Below, one piece after another: positions 7,748 to 16,974 of a stretch of 58,819 nt of DNA (position 1 is its first letter; the number at the start of each line of letters is the position of its first letter). Both the position numbers and the translations under genes were made by a program. The notes beneath the pieces were generated by a model, which was not told the DNA's origin, did not search any database, and saw only the letters and a program-made list of their open reading frames with translations. This stretch comes from SKPH01 sp051748565 (GTDB lineage: Bacteria; Bacillota; Dethiobacteria; DTU022): assembly GCA_051748565.1 (NCBI GenBank), contig JBNJHN010000006.1, positions 1 to 58,819 on the forward strand. The letters run 5' to 3'.

Positions 7748-8512
7748 ATGGAAAATATAGTCAGAGTGGAGGGACTGGGTGTAAGCCTGGCAGGGAAGGC
7801 AGTTCTGGAGGGGATAACTTTTTCCGCCCGCTCAGGCGAAATGACCGGAATTATTGGCCCCAACGGCGCCGGTAAAACCACTCTTCTGCGCGCCATTCTT
7901 GGCCTGGTGCCGGTTCAGGCGGGAAGTCTGATGGTGATCGGCCTTCCAATTACCAGGCTCAGGGAAGTTCGTCCAAAAATCGGTTATATGCCACAGCTCC
8001 AATCATTTGAAAGGCGGTTGCCGCTTACAGCAGCGGATGTGGTTGCGACGGGTCTGCTTGTGACCGGGACTATGCTTCGCAGGTTGAATGATAAAGAAAA
8101 AGTGGTAAATGAAGCTTTGCAGTCTGTAGGGATGGAATATTATGGTAGAAGACCTTTTCAGGATCTTTCCGGTGGTGAGCAGCAGCGTATTTTGTTGGCT
8201 CGATCGCTGGTGCGAAAACCGGCCCTTCTGCTCCTTGATGAACCAAATACCGGGCTCGATTTCCCCGCCCAACATAGGTTTGTAGAACTTCTTCAGAAAC
8301 TTAAAGTAGAAAATGACCTGACTATAATCCTTGTTTCACATGATATTATTTCGGTTGCTTCTGCGGCGGATCAGCTGGTTTGTATAAATCGGACCATGCA
8401 TATCCATGGCCGCCCTGCCGATGTTATGCACAGCCCCCATCTTGATGAAGCTTACCGGTGTCAGTTTGATTTTTTGAGCAACGGTGGAGATAAAGAGAGG
8501 TGCTGGCATTGA
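7748..8512 (+). CDS. znuC: Zinc ABC transporter ATP-binding protein
   Basis: The ATPase of the zinc importer, 254 residues. Walker A is GPNGAGKTTLL, the Q-loop is YMPQLQSF, the signature is LSGGEQQRILLARSL, and Walker B is ALLLLDEPNTGLD followed by the H-loop VSHD. It resembles ZnuC/MntB/AdcC proteins. ATG 7748 is chosen because GGAGG (7734-7738) sits nine bases upstream; TTG 7739 overlaps that site. It is 24 bases downstream of znuA, and its stop overlaps the start of znuB. Confidence 0.92.
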   Translation: MENIVRVEGLGVSLAGKAVLEGITFSARSGEMTGIIGPNGAGKTTLLRAILGLVPVQAGSLMVIGLPITRLREVRPKIGYMPQLQSFERRLPLTAADVVATGLLVTGTMLRRLNDKEKVVNEALQSVGMEYYGRRPFQDLSGGEQQRILLARSLVRKPALLLLDEPNTGLDFPAQHRFVELLQKLKVENDLTIILVSHDIISVASAADQLVCINRTMHIHGRPADVMHSPHLDEAYRCQFDFLSNGGDKERCWH

Positions 8513-9339
8513 GTGATATTCTGGCTTACGGCTTTATGCAGAGAGCGCTGCTTGCAGCGCTGCTGGTTGGAACACTCTGTTCAACTGTTTCATTTTTTGT
8601 TGTTCTAAAAAGACTTTCTTTCCTGGGAGCAGGTATCTCACATACTGCCCTGGGAGGAATTGCTCTTGGCCTGGTTGCCAATATAGATCCTATCCTGACC
8701 GGGAGTATTTTTGCGATAGGTACTTCTATGAGTACCGGTTATATCGCCCGCATGGGCAGGATCAGTGAAGATGCAGTTATCGGCATTTTCTATGCATCTG
8801 GCATGGCTTTAGGGATAGCCCTGATCAGCACCTTTAAAGGGTATTACCCCGAATTGTTTGGCCTGCTTTTCGGCAATATTCTTTCGGTATCGGTTAGAGA
8901 TCTGTATTTTATGCTCCTGGCCCTGGGTATTATCCTGTTGTTTGTTATACTCTTTTTTAAGGAACTGCTGGCGATTTGTTTTGATGAAGAAATGGCAGAA
9001 GCTGGAGGCCTTCCGGTCGGGCCCCTTTATATGGGCTTGCTGGCTGCAATAGGGTTAACAGTAATGGTGTCGATTCAACTGGTTGGTGTGGTGCTTGTAG
9101 CAGCTCTGATTGTAATTCCCGGAGCCACTGCTTACCGCCTCAGTAAGAATTATCGGAGCATGCTTTTTTTATCACTTGCAGTTGGTCTGGCCGGTAGTTT
9201 TGGTGGTCTGATGATTTCTTATTATTATCCGGTACCACCAGGTGCGGCGATTGTACTTATCCTGGCGGCTGCCTTTGCCTGTGCCATGGCTGTTAAAGCT
9301 CTACTGGAGAAATACCGCCGGAACAGAATGTTTTTATAG
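8509..9339 (+). CDS. znuB: Zinc ABC transporter permease
   Basis: The membrane subunit of the zinc importer, 276 residues with eight or nine hydrophobic helices. Family marks include FMQRALLAALLVGTLCS at the N-terminus, LGAGISHTALGGIALG (the coupling region) and FKELLAICFDEEMAEAGGLPV in the second half. I prefer TTG 8509, which overlaps the znuC stop (TTGA) and lies eight bases from AGAGAGG; GTG 8500 would overlap the ribosome site. The tight overlap indicates coupled translation with znuC. Confidence 0.9.
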   Translation: MSDILAYGFMQRALLAALLVGTLCSTVSFFVVLKRLSFLGAGISHTALGGIALGLVANIDPILTGSIFAIGTSMSTGYIARMGRISEDAVIGIFYASGMALGIALISTFKGYYPELFGLLFGNILSVSVRDLYFMLLALGIILLFVILFFKELLAICFDEEMAEAGGLPVGPLYMGLLAAIGLTVMVSIQLVGVVLVAALIVIPGATAYRLSKNYRSMLFLSLAVGLAGSFGGLMISYYYPVPPGAAIVLILAAAFACAMAVKALLEKYRRNRMFL

Positions 9340-9388
9340 ATAATTGCCTGAGGATCTTTGATTTTATTTTTTTACCGGGAGGCTCACT

Positions 9389-9850
9389 ATGGCGGAAAAG
9401 TTTTTGCTGAGCGTAAAGGAAGAATTGCGGCGGCGGGGTTATAAATTAACCGGGACCCGCCTGGCGATCATTGAATATATGATAAGGGTAAAAGGACACC
9501 CGGGTGTACAGGAAATATATGAAGGTATTAAAGCTGAAATGCCCGGTATTGGGATTGCCACAGTATATCGCACGATAGATCTCTATTGCGAGCTTGGTAT
9601 CCTCAGAGCTCTTACTTTAAGGAACAACTATCTCAGCTACGAGCTGAACCGGCCTGATGATCACCATCATCATTTGGTCTGCATAAGATGCGGTTGTATA
9701 ATCGAATTTGGAAGCTGCAATTTTCGGCTGATAGCCGGAGGAATTGAAGAGGCCACACAATTTAAGATTAAAGAACATATTATTAAGGCTTATGGTTTCT
9801 GTCCCAGCTGTATATCGGAAGAAATTAACTATTCAACGGAAAAGATGTAA
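9389..9850 (+). CDS. zur: Fur-family zinc uptake regulator
   Basis: A 153-residue Fur-superfamily metalloregulator. The winged-helix domain (residues 1-85) holds KLTGTRLAIIEYM and GIGIATVYRTIDLYCELGIL, the DNA-recognition helix. The dimerization domain has a histidine run (DDHHHHLVCIRCG) and two CxxC pairs (CIRC, CPSC) forming the structural zinc site. As the fourth gene of a zinc-import operon with a Fur-type box at its promoter, it is most likely Zur; Fur or PerR specificity cannot be excluded by sequence alone. The 3-prime end overlaps the convergent fakA gene by 22 bases. Confidence 0.83.
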   Translation: MAEKFLLSVKEELRRRGYKLTGTRLAIIEYMIRVKGHPGVQEIYEGIKAEMPGIGIATVYRTIDLYCELGILRALTLRNNYLSYELNRPDDHHHHLVCIRCGCIIEFGSCNFRLIAGGIEEATQFKIKEHIIKAYGFCPSCISEEINYSTEKM

Positions 9851-11514
9851 TAATATATTGGCTGGCCGCCATATTGCAGCTCAACTTCCAGTTTTGGATA
9901 TTCTTTTTCGATAATCGCGGCCAGTGTGAATGCATTTTTTTGACTTACATTCTGACCGTAGAAGATTGTAATAATATCGTTATTGTCGGCAACTATTTCC
10001 TTAGCCAGGCTGAGGGCAGCCTGGTTGAGTTTCTGATTGGCTGTGAGGATTTTATCTCCGGATAAGCCCAGGAATTGGCCCTGCTTGACTTTTATACTTT
10101 TTATAATTGTATCCCTGGTTGCATAGGTGATCAACCCTGTTTTAACTTTTTTTATGGCCTGGTCCATAGCTGAAACATTTTCGTCAACCCGCTCAGTTGG
10201 GTTATAGGCAAGCAGAGCAGCCAGTCCTTCCGGCAGGGTCTTAGATTTAAGGACAGCTACCTTCTTCACGGTTAAATTTTCTACCTGTTCGGCCACCAGG
10301 ATAATATTTTTATTATTCGGAAGAATTATTGCAGACTGCTGAGGAAGGTTTTCCACGGCATTGAGAAGATCTTCGACGTTGGGATTCATAGTCTGGCCAC
10401 CGAAAACAATTTCATCTGCACCAAGGCTGAGAAATATCTCCCGAAATCCTTCCCCGAATGAGACAGAAATTATTCCAGCTTCTCCTTTTTCCTGTTTTTC
10501 AGGGCCCGGCAATAGAACTGCTTTTTCCAGTGGTACAGAAGTTTGGAAGGCTTCATTGTGTTGGTCGAGCATGTTTTCTATTTTGATGTCATGCAGGGTG
10601 CCGTATTCAAGAGCTGTTTTTATAACCAGGTCGGGAGAAGCCGCGTGTATGTGAATCTTTGCAATGTGGTTATCAGTTACAACGAGCAGGGAATCGCCAA
10701 GGGAAGAAAGTTTGGCTTCCAAACCGGTAAATATGCCTTGATTTGACTTAATGATCATCTCTGTGCAGTAAGGATAATCCAGGTTAAAGGGTTCGGTTAA
10801 ATTGGCCATTGTGCCAATACCACCTGCAGCCACGGCAGACTGTTCCAGATTTTTATGAGGTATAATTTCATTTAATGAGCGTTTCAGGGCGTACAGGCAG
10901 CCTTCAAAAAAAACCAGAAGCCCCAAACCTCCGGCGTCAACAACACCGGCTTCCTTCAGTACTGGAAGCATATCAGTGGTTTTGTCGAGAGCTTTTTTAC
11001 CGCTCCTAATTGCCTCCTCCATGCTGTCGTAGAGGTTTTCTCCTTTACGTACTGCAGATCTGATGCCGCGGGCCATTTCACGGGCAACAGTCAGAATTGT
11101 TCCTTCAACCGGTCTGGAAACCGCCCTGTAAGCATAGACTACTCCATATTGAAAGGCTTTACTCAGCTCACCGGGGGTTATATATTCTTTTTTGCGCAGT
11201 CCGTGCGCTATACCTCGCAAGATCTGGGATAGGATTACTCCCGAGTTGCCCCTGGCCCCCATTAAGGCTTTTGATGCCACTATTTCAGATAATTCCCCGA
11301 TCGATTGCCCCTCATAAGCCATGGAACCTTCCACAGCAGCCTTTAGAGTCATACTCATATTTGTGCCTGTATCACCATCCGGTACGGGGAATACATTAAG
11401 TGAATTTATTGTCTCTTTTTCACGATCAAAAAAATAATTGGCCCCCAGGATCATTTTTTTAAAATCACTGGCATGCAGGGAATGACCGTACTCTGATTTG
11501 GTAGCGGAATTCAA
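9829..11514 (-). CDS. fakA: DAK2-domain fatty acid kinase FakA/YloV
   Basis: A 561-residue YloV/FakA protein. The N-terminal DAK2 domain has the ATP and magnesium site NVFPVPDGDTGTNMSMTL (Asp cluster), followed by GARGNSGVILSQILRG and EAGVVDAGGLG. The C-terminal half carries the DegV-like and oligomerization regions with GGQTMNPNVEDLL and ILPNNKNI. In the known system FakA phosphorylates fatty acids bound to a FakB (DegV) partner, feeding phospholipid synthesis; no fakB is in this window. The start is TTG 11514 with AGGAG eight bases upstream. The gene usually sits near recG and an Asp23-family gene; here it is isolated and convergent with zur. Confidence 0.9.
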   Translation of the reverse strand: MNSATKSEYGHSLHASDFKKMILGANYFFDREKETINSLNVFPVPDGDTGTNMSMTLKAAVEGSMAYEGQSIGELSEIVASKALMGARGNSGVILSQILRGIAHGLRKKEYITPGELSKAFQYGVVYAYRAVSRPVEGTILTVAREMARGIRSAVRKGENLYDSMEEAIRSGKKALDKTTDMLPVLKEAGVVDAGGLGLLVFFEGCLYALKRSLNEIIPHKNLEQSAVAAGGIGTMANLTEPFNLDYPYCTEMIIKSNQGIFTGLEAKLSSLGDSLLVVTDNHIAKIHIHAASPDLVIKTALEYGTLHDIKIENMLDQHNEAFQTSVPLEKAVLLPGPEKQEKGEAGIISVSFGEGFREIFLSLGADEIVFGGQTMNPNVEDLLNAVENLPQQSAIILPNNKNIILVAEQVENLTVKKVAVLKSKTLPEGLAALLAYNPTERVDENVSAMDQAIKKVKTGLITYATRDTIIKSIKVKQGQFLGLSGDKILTANQKLNQAALSLAKEIVADNNDIITIFYGQNVSQKNAFTLAAIIEKEYPKLEVELQYGGQPIYYYIFSVE

Positions 11515-11602
11515 TGAAATATCTCCTGTAAATAATATTAATTATTACTTAACTGAATAATAACACAAATCTAATTGAATGGCTAACTACTCTTCCAGGT
11601 AA

Positions 11603-12553
11603 TTAAACGTGATTGCGCAGCATCAGCTCGGCTGGATGAGGTTCCAGATAGGTCTGATTTTGCAGGTAAGCTACTTTGTATTTGCGAACATAATGGTTGA
11701 TCAGGGTCAATGGGACTACCAATGGTACTATCAAACGGGCATAGCTGTCTGTAAGTTCGATCAGCTCAGCTTTTTCCTCACTAGAGATATATTTTTTAAA
11801 ATATCCATTGATATGCAGCAAGACATTGGTGTTTTTCTTGACAGTTGCACTGAGTGCGAGCGATTCCATTAAATTGGATTGATAATCATCCAGCAAAATT
11901 TCTTTTGGCATTTTCTTTCCCGCAGCAACTAGTTTGCCCATTTTTGAAAGGTGCTTGGGGGTGTGAGCCATTAGCTGAAGCTTATGCTGGGTATGAAAAA
12001 GAACCAATTTTTTATAGTCGGGTGTGTTTTTCATGAAGTTTTTCCAGCGCTGGTAACAGAAGACTCTTTCAATAAAGTTTTCCCGCAGAGGAGCATCACG
12101 CAGGCGTCCTTCTTCTTCCACAGGTAAGAGCGGAAAGCGGTTGACTATAGCAGCAGCAAACAGACCGCGCCCTTTTTTCTGGGCCTGGCCGGAATCGTTA
12201 TAGACCTTTACCCGGTGCAATCCCGAGCTGGGTGAATCTTTCTTGAAAATAAAAGCACAGAGGTCTTCACTTTCCAGCTGGGACACTCTTCGGCTGCAAA
12301 AGCTGAGCATTTTTCCTGTATGATCATGACCGCTTTTCGAAGTTACAAGTCGCGGTTGTTTAGGATCTCCTACCAGGCGCATTGTTTCACGCGGTACAGG
12401 GAGGCCGCATTCGACTTCGGGGCAGACTGGAACCAATTCAAAATAGGCGGAGAGGACATCGGTTATGTATCGGTCGTGTTTATGGCCACCGTCATAACGA
12501 ACCGGGTTACCCATCAGGCATGAACTTACTCCTACACGAATTTTCTGTTCCAT
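11603..12553 (-). CDS. DUF523-DUF1722 fusion protein (TudS/YbgA type)
   Basis: A 316-residue protein with an N-terminal DUF523 domain (about 1-150) and a C-terminal DUF1722 domain (about 190-306). Cysteines in VSSCLMGNPVRYDGG and PVCPEVECGLPVPRE and the motif KKDSPSSGL match the DUF523 family. Members of that family (TudS) bind a [4Fe-4S] cluster and desulfurate thiouracil. DUF1722 is found in YbgA of E. coli and has no firm function. The start ATG 12553 follows GGAGGG by seven bases. The gene stands alone, so its physiological role here is open; thionucleotide salvage is the best hypothesis. Confidence 0.8.
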   Translation of the reverse strand: MEQKIRVGVSSCLMGNPVRYDGGHKHDRYITDVLSAYFELVPVCPEVECGLPVPRETMRLVGDPKQPRLVTSKSGHDHTGKMLSFCSRRVSQLESEDLCAFIFKKDSPSSGLHRVKVYNDSGQAQKKGRGLFAAAIVNRFPLLPVEEEGRLRDAPLRENFIERVFCYQRWKNFMKNTPDYKKLVLFHTQHKLQLMAHTPKHLSKMGKLVAAGKKMPKEILLDDYQSNLMESLALSATVKKNTNVLLHINGYFKKYISSEEKAELIELTDSYARLIVPLVVPLTLINHYVRKYKVAYLQNQTYLEPHPAELMLRNHV

Positions 12554-12757
12554 TTTTTGCCCTCCAGATTTAAATTCGGCTGCGGATAGAGATATCCTTT
12601 ATTTCGTTATACCGATTATCCTGCCGGAAAAAAATATATAGGCAAATTATTTATTATGCTGTATATTTAAGTCGAAATAATATGAAGATATCAAAATGGA
12701 ACTTTGTTCTGTAACCAGCAGCCAAAGTAGGTAAGACGAATGAAAGGAGTGCTTATT

Positions 12758-13675
12758 ATGATTAAAAAAGCGGGGGTAGTTACTATATTGTCGGCTATTG
12801 TGTTGGTGCTCTTTTCTATTGGGACAGGATGCCAGCCGCAAGAAGTCGAGGTTGAGGAACAGATTATTCTCGAAGGTGAAGGTATATTTACAGGGCAGAT
12901 AGACAGCAGCTCGGTTGAAATAATTATTGACGGACAGCCAAGGGCTTTTGGACTGGGAACAGGTGTTAGCATTACCGGTATTAGTGATGGAGCTGAGGTT
13001 GTTTTCGCTTACGTTGAAGAAGAAACCAGGCCGGTTCTACTTTCTATAATGGCAGTTCATGTAGAAGATGAAGTATTACGGGGTGAGGGTTTCTATAATG
13101 GACAAATCGATAGCCACTCGGTAGAAATTGATTATAAAGGCCAGCCTACTGCTTTTGCTCTTGGTGAAGGCACAACAGTGGAAGATATCGCCGAAGGCTC
13201 ACGAGTCGCTTTTACTTACCAGGAAGATGCTGAAAGAATGCTGCTGCTTACGATTGAAGTTATTGCAGAACCTTCGGCTGATGAAGCCGGTGAATTGGTC
13301 GGTGAGGGGACTTTTGTTGGGCAGATTGATGCTCAGTCAGTCGAGATCGAAATATTCAGGGCTTTTGTTCTCGGCGAAAACGTAAGTGTAGAAGAGATAG
13401 AAGACGGTTCAGAAGTAGCTTTTACTTTTACCGAAACCGGCCCCAGAGCTGTTCTCGATTCAATCAAAGCGATTGATGAACCTGTTGAGGGAGATGTTAT
13501 GCAGGGAATACTGGTTGGGCAGATTGACGGGCAATCAGTTGAGATACATTATTTCCAGGCATTTGCCCTGGATGATGGTGTTGATATTTCTGACATAGAA
13601 GACGGCGCAGAGGTTTTTATTACTTATAGGACAGGTACGTATCGACCTATTCTGACTTCTGTAACGGTAAAATAG
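12758..13675 (+). CDS. Lipoprotein with four tandem approximately 70-residue beta repeats
   Basis: A 305-residue secreted protein that I cannot assign to a named function. An N-terminal hydrophobic signal ends in IGTGC, a weak lipobox. The mature part is four tandem repeats of about 60-75 residues. Each opens with the pattern GEGxFxGQIDxxSVEI, continues through xAFxLGxxVxVxxIxDGxEVxFxY and ends RxxLxSIxxI. Repeats 1 and 2 contain a GQP insertion that repeats 3 and 4 lack. The alternating pattern suggests small beta-barrels, distantly like DUF5666 modules. The protein is very acidic. ATG 12758 is eight bases after AAAGGAG. A strong terminator follows, so it is probably monocistronic. Confidence 0.7.
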   Translation: MIKKAGVVTILSAIVLVLFSIGTGCQPQEVEVEEQIILEGEGIFTGQIDSSSVEIIIDGQPRAFGLGTGVSITGISDGAEVVFAYVEEETRPVLLSIMAVHVEDEVLRGEGFYNGQIDSHSVEIDYKGQPTAFALGEGTTVEDIAEGSRVAFTYQEDAERMLLLTIEVIAEPSADEAGELVGEGTFVGQIDAQSVEIEIFRAFVLGENVSVEEIEDGSEVAFTFTETGPRAVLDSIKAIDEPVEGDVMQGILVGQIDGQSVEIHYFQAFALDDGVDISDIEDGAEVFITYRTGTYRPILTSVTVK

Positions 13676-13697
13676 CAGAATTATTTTAAGTTAAATA

Positions 13698-13737
13698 AAG
13701 CCATCAACCAGTATTATTTGGTAATGATGGCTTTTTT
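13698..13737 (+). terminator. Intrinsic terminator after the repeat lipoprotein
   Basis: AAAGCCATCA (13698-13707) pairs with TGATGGCTTT (13725-13734), with an additional ACCA/TGGT pairing inside the loop, and ends in a run of six T. It separates the lipoprotein gene from the beta-helix genes. Confidence 0.85.
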
Positions 13738-13871
13738 GACTGATTATTTCGTATTTTATACCTCTTGTTTTACTTGCATATAACATGTTAAGATAGGTGA
13801 ATGATAAAAAAAATTGCTTATGAAAATAATATAATAGAAAACATAGTTTATTGCCTGAGAGGAGTACTGGG

Positions 13872-15212
13872 ATGACGGATTGTAAGAGTTGTGGCATGAG
13901 CTACGATAAAAAGGAATACGACTTTTGCCCATATTGTGGAGAGGTTTCAGAAGACGAAGTAGATACTCCCAAACCGGATGCAGGGGAAAAACAGTCTAAA
14001 AAAGCGGAGCCAAAAAGGCAGGATGCGGCGAGAAAAACCGGCAGCCGGTTTAAACTTATTGCTATCGGTCTGGCTGTCGTTGTTGTATTCGCAGCAGCCA
14101 TATCCGCACTATTTGTACTTGATGATTCCGCTGTAACAGTACCCGGCAAGTATGCCACAATCCAGGAAGCAATTGATGCTGCTGAAGATGGTGACGAGAT
14201 TGTGGTTGGCGTTGGTCTTTACAGTGAAAACATTGATTTCAATGGTAAGAATATAATTCTGCGCAGTACAGACCCCGATGATCCGGATATTGTCGGTGAT
14301 ACCATTATTGATGGCAGGGGAAGCGGAACAGTTGTATCTTTCAGAAGCGGAGAAGGTGAAGGAGCAGTTTTGAGCGGGTTCACCATTACCCGGGGCAGTG
14401 GTGTCCTAATTTCCGGGGGCAGTTCACCGGTTATCGAAAAATGTATTATTGAGGACAATACAGCTGAATTCGGGGCAGGAATAGCTATTTTCGATTCGTC
14501 TCCCACAATCAGGGAAAACTTGATTATCGGTAATTCCGGTTTTCTGGGAGGCGGTATATTTATTGAAGAGTCATCCCCACTGATTGAAGGAAATACAATT
14601 ATCAGGAACAGGGCGGAAATGGGCAGCGGAATGGTAATCATTTCTGATTCTTCACCGGTAGTTATCGATAATCGCATAGCCGATAATGTCGCCGCAAGGC
14701 TTGGCGGAGGAATTGTTGTAGCTGTCAATTCTTCTCCGACCATAAAAGGAAATACTGTGACGGGCAACATGGCGGACCGAAACGGTGGGGGCATGTTAAT
14801 CGAGGAATCGGATCCTATTGTGGAAGAGAACACCTTTTCCAGAAACCGGGCCGCTTATGGCGGCGCCCTGTTTATTATTAATTCCCTGAATACCGCATTA
14901 CTAATAACCGGGAATAACATTAATGACAATCTTGCTGCTGTTGCCGGTGGCGGTCTTTATCTGGAAAGTTCGTCTCCAACTATCGAAAACAATAACATTA
15001 GCGATAATTTATCCGAAAATTTAGGAGGCGGTGCAGCGATTTTTAATTCTTCGCCTGTTTTCCAGCGTAATACTTTTGAGGGAAACGAGGCAATGGGCCC
15101 TGAAGGCGGTGGTGCAGTCTGGGTTTCGTCAGATTCAATTCTTGAATTAAGCGATCCTGACGATAATAATTACCTTTTAAATATTCCTGATGATATTTAT
15201 CGTGAACTATAA
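13872..15212 (+). CDS. Zinc-ribbon, membrane-anchored right-handed beta-helix protein
   Basis: A 446-residue protein in three parts. Residues 1-22 hold two CxxC pairs (CKSC, CPYC), a zinc ribbon. A charged linker leads to one TM helix at about 52-73. The rest is a right-handed parallel beta-helix beginning VPGKYATIQEAIDAAEDGDE. It is built of about 23-residue turns with the recurring pattern GGGIxIxxSSPxIxxNxI/N. The predicted topology is cytoplasmic zinc ribbon with the beta-helix outside, without a cleavable signal. ATG 13872 is seven bases from GAGAGGAG. A paralogue lacking the ribbon follows at 15264. Beta-helices of this kind bind or cleave polysaccharides, but no catalytic residues can be named. 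Confidence 0.75.
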   Translation: MTDCKSCGMSYDKKEYDFCPYCGEVSEDEVDTPKPDAGEKQSKKAEPKRQDAARKTGSRFKLIAIGLAVVVVFAAAISALFVLDDSAVTVPGKYATIQEAIDAAEDGDEIVVGVGLYSENIDFNGKNIILRSTDPDDPDIVGDTIIDGRGSGTVVSFRSGEGEGAVLSGFTITRGSGVLISGGSSPVIEKCIIEDNTAEFGAGIAIFDSSPTIRENLIIGNSGFLGGGIFIEESSPLIEGNTIIRNRAEMGSGMVIISDSSPVVIDNRIADNVAARLGGGIVVAVNSSPTIKGNTVTGNMADRNGGGMLIEESDPIVEENTFSRNRAAYGGALFIINSLNTALLITGNNINDNLAAVAGGGLYLESSSPTIENNNISDNLSENLGGGAAIFNSSPVFQRNTFEGNEAMGPEGGGAVWVSSDSILELSDPDDNNYLLNIPDDIYREL

Positions 15213-15263
15213 ACAGCAGTAATCGACCTGCTTGATTTTTGCCAAATTGAAAGGAGCATAAAA

Positions 15264-16964
15264 ATGCAATCACACAGCGGAAATAAAACCCGCAGTTTCA
15301 AAATAATCGGCTTGGGAGCGGCCGTCCTTGTTATTATTGCCCTGATTGTCCTGGCTGTTAATTCTTTCTCTAATCCCAATATTACTGTACCGGGAGATTA
15401 TCGCACTATCCAGGAAGCAATTGATGCTGCTGAAGACGGTGACATTATTATTGTTGAACCCGGTGCGTACTATGAGAGAATCGACTTTCTGGGAAAAAAT
15501 ATCACAGTGCGCAGCACAGATCCGGACGATCCCCAGGTAGTTGCCAGCACCTTAATTGATGGCCGTAATAGGGGTTCTGTGGTCAGCTTCCTAAATGGCG
15601 AGAGCGATGGGGCCGTCTTGAAAGGTTTTACCATTGCCGGGGGAGTGGGAACCAGGGAGGCAATTATCTATGAACATGAGGGAGGAGAGATCGTTCACGA
15701 AGGCTATTTCGGCGGGGGAATTTTTATCGCCGGAGGCAGTTCTCCGACGATCACAAATAATTTAATTAAAAATAACCATGTCGATCTTGATGGTGGAGGT
15801 ATAGCTGTTCTTAACTTTTCGAATCCGGTGATTCAAAACAATATTATTGAAGACAATACATCACTAAACGGGGCCGGTATTACGGTCTGGAGCTCCAGCC
15901 CGATAATTGAGGATAATACTTTTCGGCAAAACCGGGCCAGTTATTTAGGCGCAGCCATCTCAGTTGATTTTGAATCTTCCCCTTCCGTCAGTGGAAACGA
16001 AATCATTAACAACTCTGCCACGAGCGGAGGTGGGATTGCCATCTGGCAGTCTGATCCGATCATTAGCGCTAATACTTTGAGCAGAAACTCGGCTATCTGG
16101 CTCGGCGGTGGTATCCTGGTAAGCGATGCTTCTCCGACTATTGACGGCAATGACATCTCGAGGAATTCTTCAACTAATTTCGGCGGAGGAATTGCCGTAT
16201 CCGAAGGCGCTTCACCGGTAATTAGCAATAACCAGATAAATAATAACTATACCGAAGAAAACGGCGGGGGTATAGCTGTAATTGAGGGTTCTCAGCCTGT
16301 GATTACTGACAATATAATCTCTGAAAATGCAGTTATTTTCGGCGGTGGTGGAATTTATGTTGATGAGTCGTCACCAACAATAGCCAATAACAATATTTAC
16401 AAAAACCTGGTCCAGCAGGATGGTGGCGGAATTGCCCTCATGAATGGTTCTAATTCCACCATAACAGCTAATATTGTTGATGATAATATTGCCGGACGGT
16501 CAGGTGGGGGATTGGTTATCGCTGGGGATTCTACATCGTTCCTTGAAGACAACACAATTTCCGGTAACAGTGCCGCTATAGGTGGCGGGCTGATTGTCCA
16601 ACAATCGACTGTGACCATGGAGAGGAATATGATCAGTGAAAATACTGCCGGAGATGGTTCAGGCGGGGGGATTATTCTGGTTTTAAATTCCGTTGCTGAA
16701 ATCAGGGACAATACTTTTAGTGGTAATATCGCTTTTGAATTTGGCGGCGGACTTGTTGCTTATGAAGAATCCGTTGTCACGTTAATTAGTAATGATTTTA
16801 TCGGTAATGAAGCCGGCATGGGTGGTGCTTATATCGGCTTTGGAGATGCAAGTATAAATACAGGCGATCCCGATAGTAACACTCACAGTGGGAATATCCC
16901 CGAAGATATTGAAGCGGAAGATAATCAGGAAGAAGATGAGACTGAAGAAAACGAGGACAATTAA
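15264..16964 (+). CDS. Membrane-anchored right-handed beta-helix protein, paralogue
   Basis: A 566-residue paralogue of the preceding gene. It has a short cytoplasmic N-terminus, a TM helix at about 14-34, and then the same opening block (VPGDYRTIQEAIDAAEDGD, LRSTDPDDP-like RSTDPDDPQ, LIDGRNRGSVVSF). About fifteen beta-helix turns with GGGI and SSPTI motifs follow, and the tail is strongly acidic (DNQEEDETEENEDN). It lacks the zinc ribbon and carries an insert around residues 130-150. The start ATG 15264 is preceded by AAAGGAG. It lies 51 bases behind its paralogue, so co-transcription after a tandem duplication is likely. It is probably a cell-surface protein of unknown ligand. Confidence 0.75.
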   Translation: MQSHSGNKTRSFKIIGLGAAVLVIIALIVLAVNSFSNPNITVPGDYRTIQEAIDAAEDGDIIIVEPGAYYERIDFLGKNITVRSTDPDDPQVVASTLIDGRNRGSVVSFLNGESDGAVLKGFTIAGGVGTREAIIYEHEGGEIVHEGYFGGGIFIAGGSSPTITNNLIKNNHVDLDGGGIAVLNFSNPVIQNNIIEDNTSLNGAGITVWSSSPIIEDNTFRQNRASYLGAAISVDFESSPSVSGNEIINNSATSGGGIAIWQSDPIISANTLSRNSAIWLGGGILVSDASPTIDGNDISRNSSTNFGGGIAVSEGASPVISNNQINNNYTEENGGGIAVIEGSQPVITDNIISENAVIFGGGGIYVDESSPTIANNNIYKNLVQQDGGGIALMNGSNSTITANIVDDNIAGRSGGGLVIAGDSTSFLEDNTISGNSAAIGGGLIVQQSTVTMERNMISENTAGDGSGGGIILVLNSVAEIRDNTFSGNIAFEFGGGLVAYEESVVTLISNDFIGNEAGMGGAYIGFGDASINTGDPDSNTHSGNIPEDIEAEDNQEEDETEENEDN

Positions 16965-16974
16965 GACACCGGGG

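Noticed and set aside
14219..14833. Long antisense open frame across the first beta-helix gene
   Set aside because: It is a shadow created by the repetitive Gly/Ser-rich coding strand; composition is atypical (Ile/Pro/Ser-rich), there is no ribosome site, and the opposite frame has clear beta-helix repeats.
14400..16850. Regularly spaced short repeats suggestive of a CRISPR array
   Set aside because: The repeats are degenerate in DNA and track the approximately 23-residue beta-helix turns (GGGI and SSPTI codons); there are no identical direct repeats and no cas genes.
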